Origin: Pristionchus mayeri
Taxonomy: Eukaryota; Nematoda; Chromadorea; Rhabditida; Neodiplogasteridae
Direction: 5' to 3'
Length of the DNA stretch: 64,000 bases
NCBI GenBank assembly: GCA_036245805.1
Contig: BTRK01000006.1
Span: 51,143,257-51,207,256 of the forward strand
Shown: positions 1 through 11,449 of the stretch, piece after piece
How positions within the stretch are numbered: the stretch's first letter is position 1
Layout of the letters: each line of letters starts with the position of its first letter
Notes under the pieces: generated by a model
What the model was told of the DNA's origin: nothing
The model's input: only the letters and a program-made list of their open reading frames with translations
Databases searched by the model: none
Position numbers and translations under genes: made by a program

Positions 1-161
1 TAACCGTCGATAAGTTTCACCCATATATGGAGTCTCAGATGTCATCAGAGATTGTATCATATTTGACATTCACCTAAAAACAAGTTATTCTCGCAATATT
101 GCACGTGTTTAGCTGCCTCTATTCCACCTTCGTACAGTATCCATCCTCACAACTTGACCGA

Positions 162-3100
162 ATGCTGGAGAATTGCGAAGATAACACCACCAAGACCGAT
201 CGCCGGTTTGTATTTGACTAATCATTGTTTAGGAGGTTTATATTTTCAGCTTCAACGGTATACTTGCTGACCTTACCGATCTCAGTCCCGGATGGAGCAC
301 ATTATTCGTTCAAATTATGATGGCATGCGAAGTCATGCTGTTTTGTGGAGGAGTACTATTGTCTACGATCGCCATAAGCGTCTTTGTTCAAGTAAAAAAA
401 ATATAAAATATGTGATGAGATTGCATTTTTTTCTTCAGAAATCGTCCGTTCACCTGAATTTTGCTCGAATCGTCATTGCTTTTACGTCGCTGTTTTACAT
501 TGTTGCTCTCAGCCGAATCGTCATTTTGCTGTTTCAAAACGGGTTTAAACCCATGAAAGGTATGAAACATTTATTTAAAATCCACGTAGAAGTGCAACTC
601 GTAGATCACAGCGCTTCATAGGCTGTTTATCCATGAATGCGGAAACAGTAAATATTAGCTTTGCCTATTAACATTTTACAAAAATGTTATAATTAATAAA
701 ACACATTTTAAATCACATTTACATAAATCGTAATTACATAAATGTTATTTATAGAACGACCCGATCTCCTTCTCGTTGCATTTATTGGGCATCTCTTCGA
801 ATGTTTGGCGTGCATCAATCTATTCTTCGGATTCGTAAGTATACTACTCCAAGATTTTTTAGAGTTCGACATTCTAGTCACAGTTTCTTCATGTCATATT
901 CTCAGCCGAGATTCCATAGGGCGTATGTAATGAATATGTCGTTAGATCGTTTCTTGAACTCAAGGGAATTTTCATCATGTTGACGAGAGTTATTTGCAGA
1001 TCGTCGAGAGGCTCTTTGCAACGGTTTACTTAGCTGACTATGAGGTATGTCAAGAGTATAGTACTCTTGTAGTCAGTAGATCACAGATCATTCCCTCTCG
1101 CTCTCGCTATTCTAATCATAGGTGTCCACGCCGCCGGCGACAGGGGGGTGCTGCGCATAGACGCACCGTGCGTCTGTGACCATGACCTACCATCGATTTT
1201 TTCCATGACAATAGGGATTCATGCCTTGCGCACAGACGCACGGTGCGTCTATGCGCAGCAACCCCCCCCCCTCGCCGCCATTTCTGGACACCTATGATTC
1301 TCATCCTAATCTTATCTCTTCTCCCGCTCTTGCCTCCTCCCCTCGCCTCTAGCTTCTCGCCTCTTCCCTCTCGTCGGCGGGGGGGGGGGGAGAAGAGGCG
1401 AGAAATTTTGGTAATAATTTAGTTAGATAAATATCGTCATTCAGATGCGCAAAATGTCTCGAGTATCGACAATAATTATCGCTCTGTCATTCTTCGAAAG
1501 CCTGCTGTTTTCGGTTGCTTTATCGACTGGTCTGATTTTTGAAAACATTAAAAAATGTTTTTTTTCTGTTGTAGGCATGCTGGAAAACATTTTGCTCGTG
1601 ATCATATGGCGCTCTGGCATAATGTTACTGATGATTATGTCGGGAGTGATGGTATTTGTTGTTCATTAATCAATATATTCTATCATCCCAGTTATCGATC
1701 TTAATATACCGTTGGAATAGAGCATACATTGACAGGGCGAAATCAACAATCACATATTCTCTCTCCACCAAATTCCAACTTACTGAAAATTTCCGTGTTT
1801 TTCGAGTGCGTTTTCATCTCTGAATATCAAACATGGTTGTAAAATGCAGACTTTGCTTTATTTCGCAATTCTCGCTGGAATTGAATCGATTGCGGGATTC
1901 ATTACAATATGTGTATTCATTCATTTTGTAGACAAAGTGAGCGTCATTACCGATTCATTGATATTTATAACGCCATCATTCAGGATCTGTATATTTCTTC
2001 ACTATTTGGCGAAATATTCGATTTATTTCATACATTGTGAGAGATTTTAATTAATTTTTTTTAATTAAAATACCTTGCAGGGACATGATAGTGCAGATAA
2101 TTATTTTAGTTATCTCACAGCCCTCTTGGAAGAGAGATTTCCACTTAAAATTGAGGCGATGGTCGGTGTCAATGTTAATTTAAAATCAATTTCACTATTT
2201 AAAAAATGATATCGTAAAAAAGAGTAGTGATATATAATGTCATATCACTTAAGAGTCGGTCCGCGAGAAAACGTAAGAACTAGTTGGGGGTCCCGGATGA
2301 GCTGTTTCCAGTTTTCACGGAAATCGGACCTGCATAAGAAATGCTGATCGCAGGCGGAGTATGACAGCTCTAGACCAACTTTTTTGGTCATCCGGAAACT
2401 TTTTTTCGACCAACAATTTTTTCTCGATTTTAATAGGCTATCGTATGTAGTTTCACGTGAAAATGACGAATTTCACAGTGGTGAATTCCAGAAACTTCAT
2501 TTTTGGGCTCAAAAGTGCAAAAACCCTCTAAAATCGGCCCATTTTGGTGGTTTTTCAGAGTTTATGAAAAATATTCCTAAAGAATCAGGTGACTTTCTGG
2601 ATTGCTTGACTTTTCAATTCATCTACTGAAATCGATTACGCGTTTTTTACTCGTTTCTATCCTGTTTTTGGCAAGGGTATCTGAAAATCAAAAGGTCCAA
2701 CTACGGTTTCTCTGCAAGAACATGGAAAGTATGCTATAAGTAATATGTTGTATCGGTTTTGGAACCATCAGCTCACCATTTTTGCTAGGCCCCAAGTTGT
2801 TTCCAACTATTGTCAAAGTCACATGAATCAGTATCGAAAGATCGCTCAAACATCATTAGTACGAGCTTTAGTGTAAAAATTCGGACTCTACGCATGAAAA
2901 TGTACCAAAATATGCCTTTTTTAACATCATTCTGTCATTTCGACTTTTTCACCCTTATGCTCCCCAGGATGAAAAATATGAAAAATATTTTTTCAAGTGT
3001 TTACTTACTAAAACACTTTTTCTAGTGTTCTTTCATGCGTAGAGTCCGAATTTTTATACTAAATCTCATAATAATGATGTTTGAGCCATATTTCGATACT

Positions 3101-4128
3101 GATTCATGTGACTTTGACAATAGTTGAAAACAACTTGGGCTGAATCTAGCAAAAATGGTGAGCTGATGGTTCCAAAACCGATATAACATATTACTTATAG
3201 CATACTTTCCATGTTCTTGCAGAGAAACCGTAGTTGGACCTTTTGATTTTCAGATACCCTTGCCAAAAACAGGATGGAAACGAGTAAAAAACGCGTAATC
3301 GATTTCAGTAGATGAATTGAAAAGTCAAGCAATCCAGAAAGTCACCGATGCTTTAAATGTAAATAATATGAGTAGAAACACCAATCTGGGAAATATTAGA
3401 GAGGTATCTCCATGAAATCGCAAAAATATATAAGGTTTACGTGACCGAAAATGAAAAGTATTCCAAGTTTCAGACGAAATTCCCAAAAAACGTGCTCCTG
3501 AAATTGGCTCAAAATTGCACACCAAACGTGTTACCACCTCTTAAGTATTTTTCAGTGGAAAAAGTTGTCTGATTCTTTAGGAATATTTTTCATAAACTCT
3601 GAAAAACCACCAAAATGGGCCGATTTTAGAGGGTTTTTGCACTTTTGAGCCCAAAAATGAAGTTTCTGGAATTCACCACTGTGAAATTCGTCATTTTCAC
3701 GTGAAACTACATACGATAGACTATTAAAATCGAAAAAAAATTTTTGGTCAAAAAAAGTTTCCGGATGACCACTTTTCGGAAAGTTGGTCTAGAGCTGTCA
3801 TACTCCGCCTGCGATGAGCATTTGGTATGCCTGATTGATTGCCAGCATATTTAAAATAAGTGCAAAAAAATCATCCGGCAGTTCTTACGTTTTCTCGCGG
3901 ACCGACTCTTAAAAACATTCCATGATTCAATGTTTTCAGGCTCTTCCTGAAGCGCCACAAAAATAAATTAAAAAATATATATATCCCAGGCTTCGATTCC
4001 TTCCCGCTCCCTCCGAGACGACTGTCACGCAAGTGCAAGATGCGGGAGAGTTATACTTCCACGACCTAGTTGGGTCATGGGATAATCGATTGGCAGCACA
4101 CAGTCAACATGGAATCAGAAGTAGCTAA
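162..4128 (+). CDS. Sre-like 7TM chemoreceptor, gene A
   Basis: Predicted G-protein-coupled chemosensory receptor in the ciliary or plasma membrane of sensory neurons (family knowledge). Twelve exons join in frame: 162-205, 250-391, 439-559, 755-834, 1000-1044, 1445-1529, 1575-1651, 1692-1805, 1850-1936, 1984-2036, 2081-2161 and 3990-4128, giving 355 residues. Hydrophobic segments recur, and family-like motifs include VERLFATVYLADYE and the loop YSLSTKFQLTENFRVF, the latter typical of the Sra/Sre superfamily. The start is supported by gene B, whose first exon begins with the same pattern (M-x-x-NC-x-DN-x-TKTD). The last intron (2162-3989) holds a 1.66 kb foldback element and the intron at 1045-1444 a small palindromic element. 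No premature stop was seen. The exact subfamily (Sre versus a sister family) is inferred. Confidence 0.82.
1115..1298. mobile_element. Short palindromic element (MITE-like), 184 bp
   Basis: The ends ATCATAGGTGTCCA and TGGACACCTATGAT are exact inverted complements. Behind them lie a C/G-rich stretch and a second inverted pair around gacgcaccgtgcgtctgtg. It sits inside an intron of gene A and has no coding capacity. The superfamily is not determined. Confidence 0.75.
1377..1390. repeat. Poly-G tract
   Basis: A run of about a dozen G residues follows a C/T-rich stretch (1318-1376) in an intron of gene A. Similar G or C runs occur near 7911, 7932, 47742, 55461 and 58061. Confidence 0.8.
2253..3908. 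mobile_element. Long-arm foldback element with TTAA target duplication (element 1)
   Basis: The sequence from GAGTCGGTCCGCGAG at 2253 is repeated in reverse complement ending at 3908. TTAA flanks both ends (2249-2252 and 3909-3912). The arms run several hundred bases and meet in a shorter spacer. No transposase was recognised. TTAA target sites are the hallmark of piggyBac-type elements, so a non-autonomous piggyBac-like element is the best guess. It lies in the last intron of gene A. Confidence 0.85.
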
Positions 4129-4160
4129 CGCAATGATCATGCCCCAGACACGATAATAAA

Positions 4161-4439
4161 TATTGTGTAGTTGGCCTGTCCCCGAACTCCAGGAGCATAG
4201 AGGGAATAGACTTTAGCTACAGAAAGGGGACAAGAGAAGAGGTCACATTGCACCAGTGACAGAGACGATAGAATGGGGAGGACTCATCCTTAAATAGGCA
4301 CGAGGTCGCATGTAAATGGGACATGCTAATGGACAGAGGGGAGAGGAGGGCGAGAGTGCAACTCGAGACAACGGGGGATAGTCTAGTCTACACGTATGCT
4401 AATTGACTATGGGTACAAGGCCAGGGCCTTTACACAACA
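4161..4439 (-). repeat. LTR of non-autonomous retroelement (3' LTR on minus strand)
   Basis: This 279 bp copy matches 6701-6979 with only about two differences (near 4215 and 4295). It is flanked by ATAAA at 4156-4160, which is repeated at 6980-6984 after the other LTR. Its ends form an imperfect inverted pair (TATTGTGTA / TACACAACA). On the minus strand a purine-rich TTGGAGGGAGG lies directly before the LTR at 4440-4450, as a polypurine tract should. Confidence 0.9.
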
Positions 4440-6700
4440 CCTCCCTCCAAGATTCAAACTGAGGGGTGAATCTGATACATAATAGTCAATTACAACGAGG
4501 CAATAATCAACGGGCCACGGTTGAAGCACTTTAGGTCAGAGGGATTCTGTCGTTCTCCACTACTTCTGTGGGCTCGTTTATTCTTCGACGTTGTACTGCG
4601 AGACTCGACGAAACTCGGGTAGACGCCCTCGTAGTTGCACACTTGAACACGATGCAGATGTCGTTGCACTTGAACTCGATGACGATGCCGTTGCACTTGA
4701 ACTCGGTATCGCTTCTGAGATGGGCGTACACACTCTTTCCTCAGTGATCGTCTTCGGCAGGATCTCACTATCCTCCATAACACATTTTCAGGATATTTTC
4801 AATCCACAGGGTCGACGGAATCAACCACCTGTGTTCACACTACACACTTCTCGAACAACAACAGCGTGTGTTCAGATTCCTTCTATGCACTTTCGTGCCT
4901 TCTCACACTAACGTTCCATTCCAGGAAACGCTTCCGATTTCTCGATTCCTTAGAGACCGGGATCCGCTTTCTCCCTTTCCGTCTCAGATACACGAGACTC
5001 AACGTGACGCCCCGTCGGGTGTGGTCATTTCAGGCCACGACGCTGTGAACTCACGGCTTACTCAGCGCCACCAGCTCTTACCTCTGGTTTTATTCACTCA
5101 GTACTATCACAGCCTCCGCTCACAGCAACGACTTATTAGCCACCGGATCCGTGCTAGGCGCCTTGCCAAACGGCAACGTCACGACTTATTAGCCACAGGC
5201 ATCCCTGCTACGCGCACACCTGATCTTGCAGACCATCACAATGATCAGTCACTGATACAACGAGTGATCCCTTATCCTGGTCAATCACCGTTCTCTCGGG
5301 CAGTCCCAAACGTAGGTCAACTGCTGCTTCCTCTAGTGATCCCTCTGCTAGGTCAATCACTAGTTTCTCGGCCGACATCCTCGTCGGAAGTTCACGGACG
5401 ACCCCATATTAGGTCAGTTGCCAGTTCGCTGGGCAGTACCAACCTCAGTCAACTGTTAGTGATCCCTACTAGAGGTCAATCACTACTCTATCTAACGACC
5501 CCTAAATGTAGGTCAGTCGCTCTTCATCTCGGTCACTGCTAGTGATTCCTAATATCACTACTCTCACTTCTCTGACAACCCCAACAGATCAGTCGCCGCT
5601 ACTACATTCAGTTTCCTGGAATCATTCAGGAGATCGGCTCTTTGGCACTCTTTCAGCTCTCTTGGCTTCTCCCCTAAAGTCATCCACTTCACTCGCACTT
5701 TCTAGTCTGGAGTAGTTCCTTCATCTAAGGTACCTTCAACTCCATTCAAACTGTGCACGCACCTTGGCTCTCTAGCCTCATTGGTTTCTGCTCTCCATTC
5801 GGACCTGCACTTTGTTCACCTCGCATCATCCTACTTGCACCTCAGAGCGACGGCTAAGAAGAGGGAATGACATCTTCCCGTCCCTTCTCAGAGTCCTCTT
5901 TCGGTCGTTCAGATTCTCGTGAACTTTCGCTCTCTTTCATGCAGTCCTCATGGACTCTTCTCCGATCTCAACGCCCTCATTCTGGTCTTTGATCTCTTTC
6001 AATCTGAGATTCCCTCGCTCTTGTTCGTTCACTTGTTCTCTCGTTGTTGTTTCACGTGTCAATTTGCATCTTTCTCTTCGCATTATCACGTAAACAAGTC
6101 AACCACTCGCGTCCGAGTCCGCATTTGCATGTCGTTAGTCTCGCTCGCTTTGTCAGCATCTCCCTCGGATCTCCTTTCCTTGTGACACGTGTACTATCGA
6201 TTGATCGAGGACAGCATCGACACGGTTCACTGCCACTTGTGAGACCTCATTGTCGAACTACCGTACTCCTGGTACCACGTAGCCACTACCACTGAGCCAC
6301 ACAGCTGGAAGATCCGATCACAGCCTCACTCTGATGTCACAGACAGTGCACACACACGAACCGCACTCAAACTGCACGTTCGAATCGCAACTGCGAAATG
6401 GGGACTTGGACAGCACCTCCGGCCGATCCTCACCAATTCCAGTTCGAACTCGACACAACAACCACCGCACCAGAGATGTGGTTGTGCGCACCCTGCACAA
6501 GAGATGGGTACGACTTCTGACACCGGCAGCATAAATTTGCCCGGTTCAGCGAGAGGAAACGAGACACCGGAAGCACATATTTGCCCGGGTCAGCGAGAGA
6601 CAACGAGACACCGGCAGCACAATTTGCCCGGGTCAACGACAAGAAAAGAGAACGAGAACAACAGGAACAAGCGCGCCTATTCGTGAGTACTGATCGCCAA
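4440..6700 (-). mobile_element. Internal region of a non-autonomous LTR retroelement
   Basis: This is the 2.26 kb between the two LTRs. A purine tract at the 4440 side and a primer-binding-like TTGGCGATC (reverse complement of 6692-6700) at the other side put the element on the minus strand. No gag, protease, reverse transcriptase or integrase similarity was seen. The reading frames are low-complexity and probably chance, including a 224-codon plus-strand frame at 4868-5542. It contains degenerate repeats around a GGTCAATCACTAG-like word (5270-5530) and a three-copy ~44 bp repeat (about 6525-6650). It looks like a TRIM/LARD-type element mobilised in trans. Confidence 0.8.
6525..6650. repeat. 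Three-copy tandem repeat of about 44 bp
   Basis: Three consecutive units each carry GACACCGG, a short A-rich spacer, TTTGCCCGG and GTCAGCGAGAG-like sequence. It lies inside the LTR element near its primer-binding end. Confidence 0.75.
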
Positions 6701-6979
6701 TATTGTGTAGTTGGCCTGTCCCCGAACTCCAGGAGCATAGAGGGAATAGACTTTATCTACAGAAAGGGGACAAGAGAAGAGGTCACATTGCACCAGTGAC
6801 AGAGACGATAGAATGGGGAGGACTCATCCTTAAATAGGCACGACGTCGCATGTAAATGGGACATGCTAATGGACAGAGGGGAGAGGAGGGCGAGAGTGCA
6901 ACTCGAGACAACGGGGGATAGTCTAGTCTACACGTATGCTAATTGACTATGGGTACAAGGCCAGGGCCTTTACACAACA
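6701..6979 (-). repeat. LTR of non-autonomous retroelement (5' LTR on minus strand)
   Basis: Partner of the 4161-4439 LTR. It is almost identical to it and is followed by the matching five-base target duplication ATAAA (6980-6984). The near identity implies a recent insertion. Confidence 0.9.
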
Positions 6980-7044
6980 ATAAAGACGTCAAAGCGACCC
7001 GTCAATGAGCCTTCGTCCAGTTTGGAAAAAAGAGCAAAATATTA

Positions 7045-7116
7045 GGGCCAAGCCGGTGATCGAAACCGGGACCTCTCGCACCCAAAGCGAGAATCATACC
7101 ACTAGACCACTTGGCC
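7045..7116 (-). tRNA. tRNA-Pro (anticodon UGG)
   Basis: The reverse complement folds as a 72-base cloverleaf. The acceptor pairs GGCCAAG with CTTGGCC, the anticodon loop is TTTGGGT (TGG at positions 34-36), and the T-arm is CCGGT-TTCGATC-ACCGG. The discriminator base is C. The body matches the common eukaryotic tRNA-Pro sequence and no intron is present. It lies 60 bases from the end of the LTR element. Confidence 0.95.
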
Positions 7117-8928
7117 GATGTGGAAGGGAAGAGGGGGAGAGAGTGAAATAGCAAACAACAAGAAAGCGTTCACTTTTCCGGTTGTCTTTCTCAGGACAAT
7201 CATAAGCATCGTCTCAGGTGTTACTGTTGCAACTTCCTGAGTTAGTACATAATAAATCGTGTTATGGTCTGTGTTTTCCGTCTGTGTTGTGAAGACGGCA
7301 AAATCTATTTACAGCTGAACGAGACAAGCGGAATATTGACAAAAGAAAAAAAATATTTCGAGGGGAAAGCACCGCATGTTTTGCTAATTTGTTATATGCT
7401 CTACGCTTTGGACTTTATTTTATAGTTGTTCGTGAAAAAATATTGTATGAAAGAACAAGCCGTGAGCATAATACTTGTCTCAATAATTAATCAATTTGAT
7501 TGCTTATATTTATGATTTTGCGTTTCCGGTATTATTAGTTTGTCGAAAATTTCAAAGAAAGTCATTAAATTTTTCATTTTCTCAATAAGTTGTATATATC
7601 AATGTCATTTTATAGTTTTAGGAATTAATTTCGGTGAAAGAACATAGAAGAGTGATTGGAAAATGAGAATATCGCCCGAATTGCGCACTCTAACGAGTAC
7701 TACTGCACTTACTGTAATATTCTAATACACGGAATGACAAAGAACAAGTATAATCTTCGTGATATAATGGTCTGAATAATACGTATTACGGCTTGAGTCC
7801 GCATTGCAAAACACCTGTTGAACTTGCCCGGGTGATTTTTTTCAGCTGTACTTTTTCAGCTGGTACTTCCTCTTCGCACGTAGTAGGGCTCGGTGAGCGC
7901 AATCTTTATGTACCCCCCCCCGGACCGAAACACCCCCCCCCCCCTCATCTAGGAAGTTTATTTGTTATATGTTCTCCTTCTAACGGCTATTTTTACATCT
8001 TTCTGTCGACCGGTCGTATTATTTTGTGTATGAACTTCATAAACATAATGAAAATAATGAATAAGAACATGAAGAATATGTAGAAAAAGTGGTACCTATT
8101 CCCGAAGTCTATTTCGTAGTAGTAGTGTATAAAATAGTATCGTACAGTGCCAAACTATTTTAAATGTGTTGTTTAAAAGAATGAAGGAAGTGGTGTTTAT
8201 ATGACGCATGGAATAGCTTAGTCGGATTTTATATAATCGAATTCGAACTAAAGGCGCGTTTTCAGTCTCAGTATCTGACAGGTTACTGTCGGTTACTACT
8301 TTAACTCAATATAATGCGCCTTTTCATTCCCGTCATTCAGTAATAATTAATCGGCGGTACGTTACTGATTGCTAGCACGCGTCGTTTGCATGGAATTTTC
8401 TTCGTGTATCCTGAAATGTAAAATTTCCCCTATTCTTTTCACAAGAAGCTGTATTTTTTATTCTTGGAACTTTCTCTCATGCGGATATGTATTTCCGGGA
8501 AATGTTGGATTAGAAAAGATTTTTTTCATTTATGAATTTAAACAATATAATTGTAAAGACAAACTATTTCAGACGTGCTAGTTGTTGTCCAGGAATGACT
8601 AGATATTGTATTTTCTTCTTGATTCGATAATTTTTATGTAAGACGTTATATATTTCCAAATGAATTGGAATCTATATTTATTCCTCGTAGACCTTCTGCA
8701 TCTCCCATAGTCTGGCGTGAATAAGAGACTATTTTGTAATTTCTGAATATGTACGATATAATTCTCAGAAGTTCAAAAGTTTCAGACTTTGCTTACTGCG
8801 TCTCCAGACGCTATTAGGCATTGTATTTGCCGAGCGATTCCTAATTAATTTTTTTCCATCTGTCTGGATTAATCGAGCGAGGATATCCTTATAAAGCTCC
8901 CTTTATCAGGCGCAACGACGTACATGCA
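7117..8928. other. Intergenic region before gene B
   Basis: AT-rich sequence with no convincing exon. It contains two poly-C tracts (about 7911-7921 and 7932-7943). A TATAAAG lies at 8890-8896, about 33 bases upstream of the gene B start. That could be a core promoter element, but worm transcript ends are often set by trans-splicing. Confidence 0.5.
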
Positions 8929-10764
8929 ATGTTTGCAAATTGCAACGACAACCTTACCAAGACCGACTGTCGGTATGCATTTTTTTTATACCACATTTTC
9001 AGAAAAATTTCAGTTTCAACGCTATCTTGGCTGACCTAACTGATCTTAATCCTGGTTGGAGCGTATCATTGATCAAAATATTTATGTCTTGCGAAGTGTC
9101 AGTTATGCTCGGGGGGCTGATATTTTCGACTATCGCAATACAAATATTCATTGAGGTAACAAATCTATTTTACATCAAGTTACAAAAATAATTTAATTGT
9201 CTATTTTGAGAGATCGTCGGTGCACTTGAATTTCGCTCGAATTGTCATCGTTTTCACTTCTCTTTTCTATATTGTTGCCGGAAGTCGAATCGTGCTTTTA
9301 CTGTTTCAAACCGGATTGATATCGATGAAAGGTGTGAAAGACATTAATTAACACCATTTTATCTATGAAAAATACTAAAAAGCTAATAAAAAACCCACTA
9401 AAAATCGCACTTTCGCTGTTTTAATCTCTACGGACGGTACAAGCAAATTTTTTCGCATCGCATCACTTCAAATCAAGTCATATTTTAGAACGACCCACTC
9501 TCCTTCTTCTCGCCTCTATTGGTCACGTTTTCGAATGCTTGAGCTGCATCAACCTTTTCTTCGGCTTTGTCAGTTTGATTTTTCTATTACGTTCGCAAAA
9601 CGGAATCATCAAGCGCTCTCTATCCGGTGCAATTGATACAATATATAGAAGGAATAGCCAGTGGCATCCTTTCTCTAACTCTAGTAATTTAACAAAATAA
9701 GTTTGATGAGGAGTTTTTGCAGATCGTGGAACGGCTGTTCGCTACAGCGTACATTGGAGATTACGAGGTATACTTCATAAATACTCGAATGATATATTAT
9801 TGATTTTTTGCAGAAACGAAAAATGTCTCGCGTCTCGACAATAATTATCTCTCTTTCTTTGATTGAAAGCCTGATATTTTCGATTGCTTTATCGACAGGT
9901 TCGATGTTTTGGAAATTGTTCTCAAGTCACAGGAAATGTATAGTTACAGGCGTGCTGGAAAACATTTTGCTCGCTATTATATGGCGGACTGTAATATTGC
10001 TGCTTATGATTCTTTCAGGAGTTTTGGTATGGCTCTTTGCACTATCTTTCATAATGTTTCCTCCTAGATTTCAATCGTAATATATCGGTGGAACAGAGCG
10101 CATATCGAGAAGGCCAAATCGACCGTCTCCTATTCTCTCTCTACGAAATTCCAACTTACTGAGAATTTTCGAGTTTTTCGAGTGCGTTTCTATGCTAGAT
10201 GCCAAAATATTCGAAATTCTAATTCAGACATTGCTCTATTTCGCAATTACTTCCGGAATAGCATCGAATGCGGGGTGTATTTCACTATTTCTATTTATTT
10301 ATTACGCCGACAAAGTGGGTATTATAATCAAACTTATTTACCACAATTATTCAGGATCCGTACATTTCTTCAATATTTGGCGAATTGTTTGACGTGCTGC
10401 ACACATTGTGAGACACTATTTTCGAATAAAAATAGTTGCTAAAATATGTTTTTTAGGACCATGGCAGTGCAGACTTTCATATTCATCTTCTCGCAACCCA
10501 CGTGGAAAAGAGATTTCCAATTTAAATTGAACCGATGGTTGGTGACAATACTTGGCTGCACTAAACTATGATATTCCATACATAAGCACATAATATTTTA
10601 TTTATGATTGGTAGGCATTGATCTTGATTTGTGGTAGTTTCAGGCTTCGATTTATTCCCGCTCCAGCTGAAGTAACCGTGACGCAAGTACAAGATGCCGG
10701 GGGATCCTACTTCAATGACCTCATCGGATCATGGGATAATCGATTGGCAAACAGAGTTCGATAA
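8929..10764 (+). CDS. Sre-like 7TM chemoreceptor, gene B
   Basis: Intact paralogue of gene A with the same exon order and splice phases. The first exon begins at ATG 8929 (MFANCNDNLTKTDCR). Later exons encode FNAILADLTDLNPGW, RSSVHLNFARIVIVF, IVERLFATAYIGDYE, KMSRVSTIIISLSLIES, then YSLSTKFQLTENFRVF, DPYISSIFGELFDVLHTL, QPTWKRDFQFKLNRW and a tail ending SWDNRLANRVR before the stop at 10762-10764. It should act as a chemosensory receptor. Introns are short and carry no large element, unlike gene A, so B is the cleanest reference for the cluster. No frame disruption was seen. Confidence 0.85.
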
Positions 10765-11449
10765 ACGATACATTCGAGTTTTTTTTGTCTCAGAACTTTG
10801 CAATTTGTCCTTGTGGTGCTTTTTTATATCTCCATTTATTCTATGCACTATCTCTCGTCCGGCTGAGCGTCAAGATAGTGCCCAGAATAATAAGAGCGTG
10901 GGCATTGAGACATTGCTTCTCGGACTCTACATCTCACAGACAGATTGAAACGTCAAGACGCTAATACAATGCGAATCTCTCAGACGTGACAATAAAGTTG
11001 TTATCGTGACACCTCATTTAATGAATGGAATAAGTAATGTCATGAATGAGATTGAAATCTACCTCGAAGCATGCACCAAATGCGATGATGTCAAGATGAT
11101 AGTTCGACCATAGTGCATACAACTTCCGAGAGTTATCACACACTACAATTTGGGCGACAAAATTATGTGCAGAATAATTTAGGAGTCAAAATATGATATT
11201 TCCAATGCATGCAAACTACGTGCAAAACAAGCCAGGAAATTCGATTTTATCAAACGCGTTCCCATTTCCCACATTTTATGCAGATCACAAGGCGAAAACA
11301 TTTCTCAGTCGCATTCAATGTTCCTTAGCTGTGTTCAGAATTGGACGAATTCGGAATGTCGGCGAGTTTTTTTTCTATAGCTTCAAGCTCATCGTCACAA
11401 ATATTTAACTAATTTTTTTATGATGCATACAATTATTATAAATTTTTAG

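Noticed and set aside
4868..5542. 224-codon plus-strand open frame in the LTR element
   Set aside because: It is antisense to the inferred element orientation and made of degenerate repeats (GQSL/SVAS-like words), with no family similarity.
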